Assembly: GCA_017311315.1 (NCBI GenBank) | Contig: CM029627.1 | Location: forward strand, 52,667,976-52,731,975 | Reading direction: 5' to 3' | From: Dendrocalamus latiflorus | Lineage: Eukaryota > Streptophyta > Magnoliopsida > Poales > Poaceae | Length of the DNA: 64,000 nucleotides | In this document: one piece after another, positions 9,244 to 18,804 of the stretch | How the letters are laid out: every line of letters starts with the position of its first letter | Position numbering within the stretch: position 1 is the stretch's first letter | The notes under the pieces: generated by a model | Database searches by the model: none | Seen by the model: the letters and a program-made list of their open reading frames with translations, nothing else | Told to the model about the DNA's origin: nothing | Position numbers and translations under genes: made by a program

Positions 9244-9900
9244 ATTCAATCGTGAGGGATCGGAGATAGTACAATCATCATACGACGGCGTACAACCCGG
9301 CCGCAGCTCGTCGGCGCACCACCCGTCTTTCTCCATCCGGCCGCCGTTTCTCCTCCGCCACCTTCTCCACCTTCTGCATTTGCGCCGCCAGTCCTCCTCT
9401 CCGGCCACACCTCCACCGCGCCGCCCCTTGCTTCCCGGTCCAGATCGGCGCCGGCACCCACTTCTCCATCCGTCCGCCGTTTCTCCACATCCGCCGTCGC
9501 CCTCTACACTGGCCGCCTCCCTTCTCCTCCTTGCCATCTACTCCGACCGCCGACGCCCCTCATCTCCTCCAGATTCACCGGGGCGCAACCTCACCACCTC
9601 CGGCCGTCGACATCACCGTCACCTCTCCCCGCCGCTCCTCATCGCATCCTCCCGTGCGCCGCCGACGCCTCAACAGCTCCACCACCGGCGCATCACCACT
9701 CCACCGACGGCGGCTTCTTCACTGCTTCCCCTTCAGCGCCGCCGCTGGCCACCACTTCATCGACTCATCGGCGATATCTCCACTTCACCGACAGCCTCCC
9801 CTCTGCTTCCCCTGCTGCTGCTTCATTTCTTCGGTTCATCCCCAAATTCATCTCCCTTTACCTCTTTGCTGATTCTCAATTACTATTCAACTGAATTGCT
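9244..9900 (+). other. GC-rich, leader-like Helitron cargo
   Basis: A C-rich stretch of CCGCC and CTCC words with open frames in several readings (for example 9380-10024 and 9531-9872), all low-complexity Pro/Ser/Arg. It resembles the 5' leader or first exon of a grass gene. I recognise no protein in it. Confidence 0.45.
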
Positions 9901-10059
9901 GTTAATTCCCTGTCAATTAATGCTTTATGATCTGTGGTGTATGAACTGCGATATATGTTCTGTTATTGTGATGTATGTATTGCTTGTTACAGTTTTTTGT
10001 TTATTTGTGGCTCACTATGCTTAATCTGTGTTTTGGCCATCACGACGCCTTACTTTCGG

Positions 10060-10760
10060 TAAGTTGCGATGCTATTAAAACATACTGTTGGCAGTCTTGA
10101 CCCTCTGTATATTGTCGGTTCGGTTCCTGATGGGCTAGAAATACCAAGGTATGTTCTCCCCAAAATCTACTTTCCAAAGATCATGAGATCCTACAAAATA
10201 TGGATGAGCCAGTGCTTGGTGTTGCCTTTGATCCGCTTCCTCCTGGTGCACTGGGCACCTATTGCTATGACTTTGTTGTCTGTGATGCTTCCATTTCGTT
10301 TTTTTAGTGTTCTAATATGTGTATGCTTTTTAACGCCGAACCTTTTCCTTTGGCTTGTTATGACACATACATAATTTTGAAAATGAATATATCTGGCAAA
10401 TCTTTCTAGCTAACTTCTTGTCATCACCAAAATGAGTAAACGCCATGCTTATTGACATACCTAAGCAAATTGTGGCAGATATAAACTCGTGCTTCTATGT
10501 TTTTATGTTTAGGAAAGTGTTAGAAAGTTTTTAAGGGCATTGAATTTGTAGTGTCAGTGTTGATACTAATATGTTTTTGAGCAGTTCTAGAGCAAAGGAA
10601 GTAGCCATTCTGGTCTTATGAGGCCAAGATATTTTCTGGGCATGATCCCAAGCTCATGAAGGTATGCTTCATTACATTTGCAGACAAACATTTGGTTTTC
10701 CTAATGGCAGAGCTTTGTGCACCCCTGTCCTTGAATAGATGGCTTCAGTACAAGGTCTGT
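10060..10760 (+). pseudogene. Unidentified exon-like cargo
   Basis: The frame from 10069 reads GSLDPLYIVGSVPDGLEIPR and then changes frame to DEPVLGVAFDPLPPGALGTY (about 10203-10262), which looks like one coding sequence broken by an indel. Near 10595-10660 another frame reads FWSYEAKIFSGHDPKLMK, followed by a GT donor. The codon quality suggests real exons of captured genes. I do not recognise the family, and they may come from more than one gene. Confidence 0.4.
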
Positions 10761-10826
10761 TCATTTATCCCGATTTCCTTTCATTAGCCTACCTTCATAG
10801 ACACTAAGAATTAGTGTGCCACTATA

Positions 10827-11005
10827 ATGACTGCAAAGAAGAAAAAAATATTTTGTGGAGAGCCACATCATATTGGTAGCTGTAGTGAGCTTCTGTTTCT
10901 GAACTCCTTGAAGATGTCGATTCTTCTTGGAGTTACACAAATGATCCTTGGAATTGTGATGAGTTACTTTAGCACGAACTTTTTAAGAAATGCACTTAAT
11001 GTTTG
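10827..11005 (+). pseudogene. Captured exon of V-type H+-ATPase subunit a
   Basis: The frame reads SELLFLNSLKMSILLGVTQM then ILGIVMSYF and NFLRNALNVW, ending at a GT donor after NVW (11006). This matches the membrane part of the large subunit a of plant vacuolar/trans-Golgi proton pumps, where the family usually reads SELPFLNSLKMKMSILLGV..MNLGI.LSYFNA.FF.N..N.W. Two residues of the KMKM repeat are missing and NA is ST. Only this exon is recognisable and the flanking exons of the about 800-residue protein are absent. It is a Helitron-captured fragment; the upstream part of this frame (GEPHHIGS) is degraded. Confidence 0.8.
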
Positions 11006-13246
11006 GTAAGTGATCTCTTCTCGGGAATAGATTGACCCATGCTTGAGTTGAACTACTATCCTATGGTTTTTTTAAAACAATACAGCATACTCATTTAGCT
11101 ATTCTGTGACTATGCAATAGGTACACAATTTTGTTACATTCCTGTCTACTTTTCTGCTCTTTCTGTAAATTCACTTTAGTGTCAAAGTACACCAAACTAT
11201 CAACTCAAGGTTCTTTGGTTTGTATATGTTTTCAGTGGCAATGGATGTTTAGCATTTCCTAGACTGTGCATTCTAAAGTACCTACTACCAAAACTTTATG
11301 TTTATCTTGGCTAACCATGGGCAATCAACTGTGTAGATTGTTGCAGTGCAATTTTTCGGAATGACGGTCATTTTGGTCTTGGGAATACAAATACCCTCAC
11401 CAGCATTGATGTTTCTGGACTTTTCATTGTACGTTTAACGTAGACTTGCTGAAGTGCCCCTTCTCCCCATTTTCTGCTGATTTGACTAATGAATTTTAGC
11501 AGGGCATTTCAAGTTACTCCACATTTCTCTGTGGGATATTGATGTTCATTATTACATATTAATCACCTCTATTGCTATATCTTGGAATGGTGGTTTATAT
11601 ATCGGTGAAAGATAGTGACGATATCTCTACTCCACAGCAATTAAAATGGAGCTGCATTCTAGGTAAAATGATCACATTGCACTCTTTACTTCCTTTGCTC
11701 ATTAATTCTGTTACGCAGCTTCGCACCGACACTACATCCTAAAGCTGTTATCTATTATTTGTATATCCTGTTCTCTGATATCTGTATCTCCTTACATAAT
11801 TAGTTTCTAATTGTGGGTTGCTCCGAACAATTCACCTTTTCAGCCTGCTAGGATCTTGCAGAAACATGGAAAGAATTGAGTTATCCTTCCAAACCACCAC
11901 TTGTACTAATTCTTGGGGAGCATCTATTCTTGACCTTTCCATAGTATCATAGCTGCAAATATGCAGCTATATAGCTCCCAGATCCAAACATGTTCTTGCA
12001 CTAATTTGGCATGAGCAGGCGCACTTCCATGGATGGATGGGTGGTGATTTAAAGGTGAATTTTATCTCCCGTTTTTTAATGATTCAGTTCCATGCAATAC
12101 ATGTGCATTTGGTTTACGTTAGAAACCATTTTCTTTTGATTATTTGTGACCGGTGTTGTATGTTTTGCTAGGTGTCCTTGCCCTTTCTCCTATATGCAGA
12201 ACAATATGCAAGTTGCTAATGGCTTGCTGCATGCCTAGCTTGCTATATGGAGCGACAGTTATAGCTAGATAGCTTTGCTTTAAGGTGTTTGGTCATGGAA
12301 TTTCAATTAAAGGTAATTACCTTGCCATTTAGATAGCAGTTATGCAATTCTCTTCCTCCAACAAAAAAATTGTCTGTAATGAAGTTTTTCCTTTTCTTTA
12401 GTGCAAATTCTTTTCTGCTCTCTCTAATATACTGAATTTACTCATATATAGGACTTTTGTTCGATCTTAGACATATGCACTTTTAGTGTGTTCAGCAAGA
12501 CATAAATCTTATTATCCTATTGCTAGCGTCTCATGAACATTTACCTTGTGGCTAATAGATTGTGTATTTACATACTGCTTTGTATTGATAGTATCTCATA
12601 TTGTACGTTGTTGGATCCTTGTGTGTTGTTGGTGGTGGTGATGCATGTAGTTGTTTTGCAATAGTTTCCTATGTCCATAAAGACTTAAAACTCTGGGGAA
12701 ATTGAGAAGTGTTTGTTGCTGTTATGTCTCTGGGACTGGGAACGCAGATGGTACGAGTGGGAAGCCGCAGGCCTCTCTTTGGCCGGCTGCATTCCACGAG
12801 GTTTGGGGGCTGCGACGCCGGGATCGGCGCACGCAGCAGGGGGTGAGAGAACAGAGAATGAGGTGAGGAACTAGACAACTTGTTATTGCTTGAATTTAGA
12901 AGATGGCAGCCAGAAGCCATATAAGGCCGGCGCCCCTAACAATGTCATCTAACAAACTGAAAAGATAAAGATAGCAACTGAATAATAAAGATCCTAACAA
13001 TGATAACTGAAGATAACTAAGGATAAGGGATCAAGCCTGATCCTGTGCAGCTGGTTCTTGCACCAAATTTGCCGTTGCTCCTGCCGCTACTGTTGCTGGC
13101 CTGGGCCTACCCTGGTAGTGCAGTCCCCACATAACAGTTGCAGCATAAATTATAGTTACTCTGTAAAAAATGGCAAGTGTTTGTTGCATTGCAACTGTTT
13201 CTGTTAGTTTTAACCCCTCACTAACTATTTGTAATTTGTTTAACAG
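11006..13246. other. Helitron cargo, intron-like sequence
   Basis: AT-rich, T-rich sequence resembling plant introns, with scattered short exon-like pieces. A CpG-rich stretch at about 12730-12850 has no identifiable product, and the minus frame at 12669-12920 looks like chance. No repeat termini seen. Confidence 0.4.
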
Positions 13247-13330
13247 GTTCGACTGTGTCGGGAGAAGTCCTCTGGCAACATTTATGCAATGAAAAAACTG
13301 GAGAAATCTGATATGGTTATCAGGGGTCAA
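13247..13330 (+). pseudogene. Captured exon of an NDR-type AGC protein kinase
   Basis: An 84-bp exon exactly between an AG acceptor (TTTAACAG) and a GT donor (GTAAGA). It reads VRLCREKSSGNIYAMKKLEK and SDMVIRGQ. This is the glycine-loop/beta-3 part of the kinase N-lobe of plant NDR (nuclear Dbf2-related) kinases, family pattern GEVRLCREK.SGN.YAMKKLKKSEML.RGQ. The ATP-binding lysine of the AMKK motif is kept. Only this single exon is recognisable, so it cannot make a kinase. Both splice borders are intact, so it could be spliced into a chimeric transcript. Confidence 0.85.
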
Positions 13331-13849
13331 GTAAGATAACTCTCATTTCTGGCTATTTCAGGTTCTCTGAATTGTAGTTATTGTGACTGCATTGAGTTTT
13401 TGATATGTTTAGGGGGTTTTACTGTTCTGTGAGATTTTTACTTCAACAAACTTTTGTTGCATCTATGAATGCGGTGGCCTCCCCTCCCGCACGGGCACCG
13501 TGCGGTGGTCAATTAGCCACGGTAATTAGTCATGTTAGTTTTTGATTAGTGAATTCAATTTAGGTGTACTACGGATGGAATTGGTTTTTTTTGTTAGATT
13601 GGTTTGGTAAATTGAGAGCTATTGTGGATGAAATTTAAGTCTTATCATGTTGTGATTATTTGGTTTTGCTGTTTTTGATGTATTTTTGTGCAAATATCTA
13701 CCCTACTCATGGCAGTTTCAGATTGATTTTAGGGCGAAAACATACATAGGTGATTTTTCAAAATTTTGTCATCTAATTGCCTTGCTTATTTTAATAATTT
13801 CCCTGGATTTTTGCTGCTGGAACAATCATATATTTACCAACAAAGAGCA

Positions 13850-14110
13850 ATAGAGAGATTTGGAATCTGGACAGCAGCGCCGCCCCCGGTGGAAGCCCAC
13901 CCCCGGGTGTAGAGTTGGTTTGGTGGACAAGGTGGGGAATTTTGCCATACCGCACCGCCTCAGCTTCTGCGACGAGCAGATCGAATCCAACTGATGCGCT
14001 GTGGTTGCCCTGTTGCAGAGAGGTGTGCGGATGCGCGTGCAACGGGGGAGCTCGGGAGGGCTCTGTCGGAGGCCGAGGCCTACGCCTCCAAGGTCAGCTT
14101 CTCGCTTTGA
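13850..14110 (+). pseudogene. Unidentified exon-like cargo
   Basis: A GC-rich island in intron-like DNA. After TTGCAG (about 14019) a frame reads RCADARATGELGRALSEAEA and YASK, followed by a GT (about 14094), which looks like an alanine/glutamate-rich helical exon. I do not recognise the gene. Confidence 0.35.
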
Positions 14111-15466
14111 TTTAGGAGTTTCTCACCGAATCAGATTTGATTGTACCTGTTTGTCAATTTGTTTGTGGAGATTGGATCATAGCATTGTGAATGTGGTCTG
14201 TGGCTTTGGGAGCTCAGTACAGTACGCCACTAGCCTTAGAATTGAACTCCATAGAAAAAATGGAGAAGGATATGGCTGTGGTAAGATGCAACTATGTATT
14301 AAGCTTCATTAGTGAGGTATTTTTAGTGTCCTATCGTTATCTATATATGTTTGCATGTAATTGTAATTGTTGTTTTTACTTTGTATCATATACTCTTATT
14401 AGTGCGATTACAATGTTGTTTGAACATGGATTGTTTTGCTTTTGGGTAATACTGTTTGCTTCATGCTTCTGATCAATTCAGATCAAGGTAGCTTAAGTTT
14501 GCATGATATGGTTACTAGCCTGTGATATGGCATGACAGTAGAGCTCCTAACTAATTTTGCAAGTGTTTTCTTAGTACCATGTAAATTATCACTACAGGAA
14601 ACATAATTATACTTAACTTTGTGAATTATAGACGATATTACTACATTTATCGTATTGTACTATGGATCCAAAAAGGGATATCTGGTGTATTTGTTAGCTG
14701 TGTGTATGTGTGTAGTGCGTACATACATAACATACCTATACCAACAACAACATACCTATACCAGGTTATTAAAAATGTAAATTTAGTTTGCATCTACAAC
14801 AAATGTCTTATTTGTTTGACGATTTCAAGTTGATTGATTTTTTTGGAACAAACGTAGATCTTGGTTTAATATTTGTTATTTGTACTTATTGCAAATTTGA
14901 GCCAAAATTAATCTCATATGACTTATCGAAGTTACACATACATGTAATGGTTAATAGTCAATACACTGTTCAGCACAAGTGGCAAACCAGCGTACAGTAA
15001 TTGGTAGCTTTTGGATGGTAAAAACTTATCAATCTTCAGTATATATTGGATAATCTCATCCGTGGTTTAACCTGAAGTGTAAAGCATTCGGATCAATTCA
15101 TTTATCTGACTGGGTTAGGACTCTGATTGATCATGTTTATACTCTGGTGCACAATTATTCTGTTGGTGCCAAATTGATTGCACAATAAGCTCCGTTGCTC
15201 TATGCTTCCAGCAAATTGTGTTTCATATTTCTTTATGTGACAAAAATGTTTGTTTTCTTTGTAGCCTCAAGTTTAAACAATGTGGAGATGGGGAAAGTCG
15301 TCAGTGGGTGAGTCCAATGATGTTGTCGTCTCCTCAAAAGATCAGTCGTTATGTGGCATTCATTATGTAACAAAAATATTTGGTTATACAATATATGAGA
15401 TGTGAATCTTAATGAATCTGATTGTTCGTTTTATTTTTTACAAATTTTATCTTGTTTTGTATTTTA
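14111..15466. other. Helitron interior, no gene recognised
   Basis: AT-rich, intron-like sequence up to the Helitron 3' hairpin. No recognisable coding exon. Confidence 0.45.
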
Positions 15467-15495
15467 CCGTAGCGTTAGCACGGGCACACTACTAG
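15467..15495 (+). other. Helitron 3' terminus with hairpin
   Basis: CCGTAGC GTTA GCACGG (15467-15483) can form a 6-bp stem with one bulged A and a GTTA loop. It is followed by GCACACTACTAG. The GCACGGGCA...CTAG arrangement is the classical 3' end of grass Helitrons, the signal at which rolling-circle transposition stops. Confidence 0.9.
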
Positions 15496-15880
15496 TCAAA
15501 ATAAAAGGGTAGCGCAACGCAGGCGTTCGTCCGCGCGTCACGAGGAACAGGCGTCGTTGTTTCGTGACCTGGAGCGTTAAACAACACCACAATTTTTGCT
15601 TTGCTTTGCTTTGCTAAGCGTACACAAAGAGGTGTTCTAGATATTCGCTGCAACTATCTATTTCAGAAGGAACTCAAAATCAACATCCACATGAGGTGTA
15701 TCAAGAAGCCTTTCACAATTTTCCTAGGTACATAAAGAACTCTCAACTTGGCGATTTTGAGTCGCATCGACTTTGTTCCACATCTCGACTTTGACTTGCA
15801 CCAACCCATGCCATATCGAGCGCCAACCAGCACTCTCTGTCTGGCGCCCATGCCATCTAGTGTCATACCACGTCCATGAT
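15496..15880 (+). repeat. Genomic repeat unit, copy A, second part
   Basis: Continues copy A after the Helitron and matches 18303-18735, 24708-25140 and 42850-43235 with small indels; a 57-bp block present in copy D near 18539-18595 is missing here. It ends where the truncated hAT begins at 15881. No coding function recognised. Confidence 0.85.
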
Positions 15881-17887
15881 CAGTGGCGGAGCGACGGATG
15901 GGTCAGGGGGGCTGGCGCCCACCCTACCTCCGGTCGAAGCCTGGGTACCCTCTACCTCCGGCTGGGGCGCCACGCCGCCGGACGCCAGCAGCCACTGCCC
16001 ACCGCCGGCGCCATGATGTTGCGGCTGAGCCGCCAAGGCTACGAGTGCAAAACGCCAACAATTTGGGCCAATAGAACATTACAACAAAGTATAAATTTGG
16101 GCCAAAAATAACATTGCAGGTTGCAGCGAAGTCCAAAGTGTAAAAGCCGAAAACAACATTGTAGCAAAGCCCAACAAGAATCGATTTCATCCCAAATCCA
16201 TTCATCCCCTTTCGACACCGTCGCATACTCGCACGGATCCAGATCCACCGGTGAGGCACCAAGCAGCCGAGGCCCGAGTAGGAGAGACCGCTGTGCCAGG
16301 ACCGCAGGAGGCGTGGAGTGCCGCCGCCGTGCTAGATCTCGCCGAGCAGGAGGCTAGGAGCAGCATCCCGGCCAGCCGCCTAGCCCAGATCTGGAGAGCT
16401 ACGGCCGCCTCCCCGCCAGATCTAGAGGCAGGACCGCAGGACGCGTGGAGCCCCGCCGCCGCGCCGTCACGCCGAGCAGGAGCCAGGAGCAGCCGACCGG
16501 AGAGGGAGGCCGGAGGAGAGCAATTCCGAGGCTAGGAGTGGGAAGGGAGGGGCTGGGGCTGGACTAGCCGACTAGGGAGGCCCGGTCGGGCGGTCACCGG
16601 TCGGCCGTAGGGTGCAGGGCGGAGCCACGGAGGGAGAGGCGGAGAAGGCGAGGTGCGAGAGCCGAGAGGGCGAGCCGCGAGTGGCCGAGCGGAGTAGATT
16701 TGGGCATTTGGCGATTACTGCGGTGGGTACCGGCCGACTACGATTTTATGCTTCTAACCTCGGTCTATTGCCATTGCCCGGTTCGGTTGCCGATTGCCGA
16801 CAGTTGTCAAGGCCTGAAGGGGACTACCGACAGTTGGTCCGCCACTGTTGTCAAGGGGTGATGCCATCTGCCGTGGTGACCGGTGAATCTGGTGAAGTGG
16901 TGATTTACTGATTTTGTATTAGTAGGTATGAAACACAAACCTATGTTTTAAATTTGTGTAATTGTGATTAATTTAGTATTTTAATTTTATTTATTGTCAT
17001 TTATTGATTTATAGAGTTGCAAGAAATGGAGAAACGAACATTGCATAAATATTTTTTATCCAATACCAGTAGTACTCCTCATACTAATGAGAGTCAAGTA
17101 AAGAAGGCTCGGGTGGATTTTAGTCCCAATGAAATCATCGCTGATCCAGCAAATCGTATACCTATTAATGAGTATGCCAATGAAATTAGAGATCAAGTGA
17201 GGGAGGCGTATTTGTTGAAAGGTCCAACCCAACCAAAAGGCCATGATTTTCCTCACAAAATACAGAATGATTGTTCAAGGGTATTTCAACAATCTTGGTA
17301 CAATAGATATGATTAGTTGAAATATAGTGTGGAAAAGGATGCGGCCTTTTATTTCTATTGTTTTCTGTTCAAAAAGCCTTGAAGGTCTGAAAAATTTGGT
17401 AGTGATGTATTTACAACAACAGGGTATTCTAATTGGAAGAAAGCATTAGGAACATTTGATAAACATGTTGGTGGACCTAGTAGTTATCACAACATTGTAA
17501 GGGGGGACTGTGAGGATTTTAAAAATCAAAGGGCAAGTGTGACACAAAAGACTTTCTGATCATGGCCGAGAGTCAGAAATTGCATACAAAATTCGTTTTA
17601 ACTGCTTCTTTAGAGTGTGCAAGATTTCTTCTAATGCAAGGTGAAGCTTTCTGAGGACACGATGAATCTTCAACTTCCATCAATAAGGGAAATTTTAGAG
17701 AATTGATTGAGTGGTACAAAGATAAGAATGAGGAAGTGAAGAAAGCGTTCGATAAAGCTACCTTTAATTGTCAGATGATTTCTCCAAAAATTCAAAAAGA
17801 TCTTGCGAAAGCTTGTGCACAAGAGGTCATGAAGGTGATTATGGAGGAGATTGGAGATAGGAATTTCTCCATGCTAATTGATGAGTC
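15881..17887 (+). mobile_element. hAT transposon, 3'-truncated
   Basis: Begins CAGTGGCGGAGCGACG, close to the left end of the other hAT at 18805 (CAGTGGCGGACC). A GC-rich leader (15900-16880) is followed by a plus-strand transposase N-terminal half. The element breaks off at 17887, where sequence switches to the middle of an A-rich MITE of unit copy D. The right terminus and C-terminal dimerisation region are missing, so a deletion or unequal exchange removed them. Confidence 0.75.
17026..17887 (+). pseudogene. hAT transposase, N-terminal half (TTF zinc finger/DUF4371 type)
   Basis: The ATG at 17026 (after an AG acceptor) gives MEKRTLHKYF..., then a region reading NRIPINEYANEIRDQVREAY, GPTQPKGHDFP and FQQSWYNRYD, typical of the TTF-type zinc finger of grass hAT transposases. 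Decayed codons with in-frame stops at 17314 and near 17380 continue the finger (FYCFLFKK, GYSNWKKALG, F.KH). From 17703 the start of the DUF4371 block reads PKIQKDLAKACAQEV and FSMLIDES. Further frameshifts lie around 17550-17700. No catalytic C-terminal part is present. Inactive. Confidence 0.82.
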
Positions 17888-18804
17888 ACAGACAATGTAA
17901 AGAAACACAGGAAAAAAGGAAAAGACAGAAAAGTCCAAAAAATCTAGAAAACCAGAAAAAGATAAAAGTAAGAAATAGTGAACTAAAAACCAAAAGTTGA
18001 AACCGAAACGAGCGGATCCTTTGGGGGCATTCAGTTTGATGATGGTTTATGATTTTTTTCACTGTAGCTAGTTTATTTTTCATTGTAGCTGAGATGACTT
18101 ATTTGACATAATTAAATTTAAAAATTTTAAAAATAGAAAAAATAGATTAGTCCATCATAAATAATATAAAAAAATACGAAATAAGACAAAAATATAAAAA
18201 ACTAAAAACCATAAAAAACAAAATTAAAGAATAGTGAATTGAAAATCAGGTGCTATGTTGAAAGGAGCGGGGCGTTTGCAAAGCCAACGGGAAAAGGTCA
18301 CATCGAAATAAAAGGAGAGTGCGACGCAGGCGTTCGTCCGCGCGTCACGAGGAACAGGCGTCGTTGTTTCGTGACCTGGAGCGTTAAACAACACAATTTT
18401 TTGCTTTGCTTTGCCAAGCGTACACGAAGAGGTGTTCTAGATATTCGCTGCAACTATCTATTTCAGAAGGAACTCAAAATCAACATCCACATGAGGTGTA
18501 TCAAGAAGCCTTTCGCAATTTTCCTAGGTACATAAAGAATCATATCAGGAGATTTCAATACCCTCATATCAGGAGATTTCAGTACTTTCAACTTGGCGAT
18601 TTTGAGTCGCCTCGACTTTGTTCCACATCTCGACTCTGACTTGCGCTTACCCTATGCCATATTGAGCGCCAACCAGCACTCTCTGTCTGGCGCCCATGCC
18701 ATCTAGTATCATACTACGTCTTCTTCGTCCACGATCTTCTAGCTCGGTCAATCACCATCTTTTATCATGAAGCTGTTCGTTAACTGTATAACTTGCATTA
18801 TGCT
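17888..18804 (+). repeat. Genomic repeat unit, copy D, first part
   Basis: Starts inside a family 1 MITE (compare 24258 and 41512) and continues through the shared block to ACTTGC before the target duplication of the second hAT. Relative to copies B and C a short stretch (TAGTCTTTGCGGAATC...) is deleted near 18270. It contains the uninterrupted Helitron target site (18302/18303). Confidence 0.85.

Larger units (their letters stand above)
8341..15495 (+). mobile_element. Nonautonomous Helitron carrying host gene fragments
   Basis: A 7155-bp insertion with 5' end TCTCTACCCC, 3' end CTAG, and a short hairpin (15467-15483) 9 bp before the 3' end, placed between A and T without target duplication: all Helitron hallmarks. 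Three sister copies of the host unit (18302/18303, 24707/24708, 42849/42850) keep the uninterrupted GGTCACATCGAAAT site; removing 8341-15495 rejoins GGTCACA to TCAAAATAAAAG. It encodes no Rep/helicase. It carries pieces of at least three host genes, all on the plus strand with splice-like borders: a proline-rich membrane protein (8581-9243), V-ATPase subunit a (10827-11005) and an NDR-type kinase (13247-13330). Same-strand exon cargo is typical of grass Helitrons. Confidence 0.94.
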
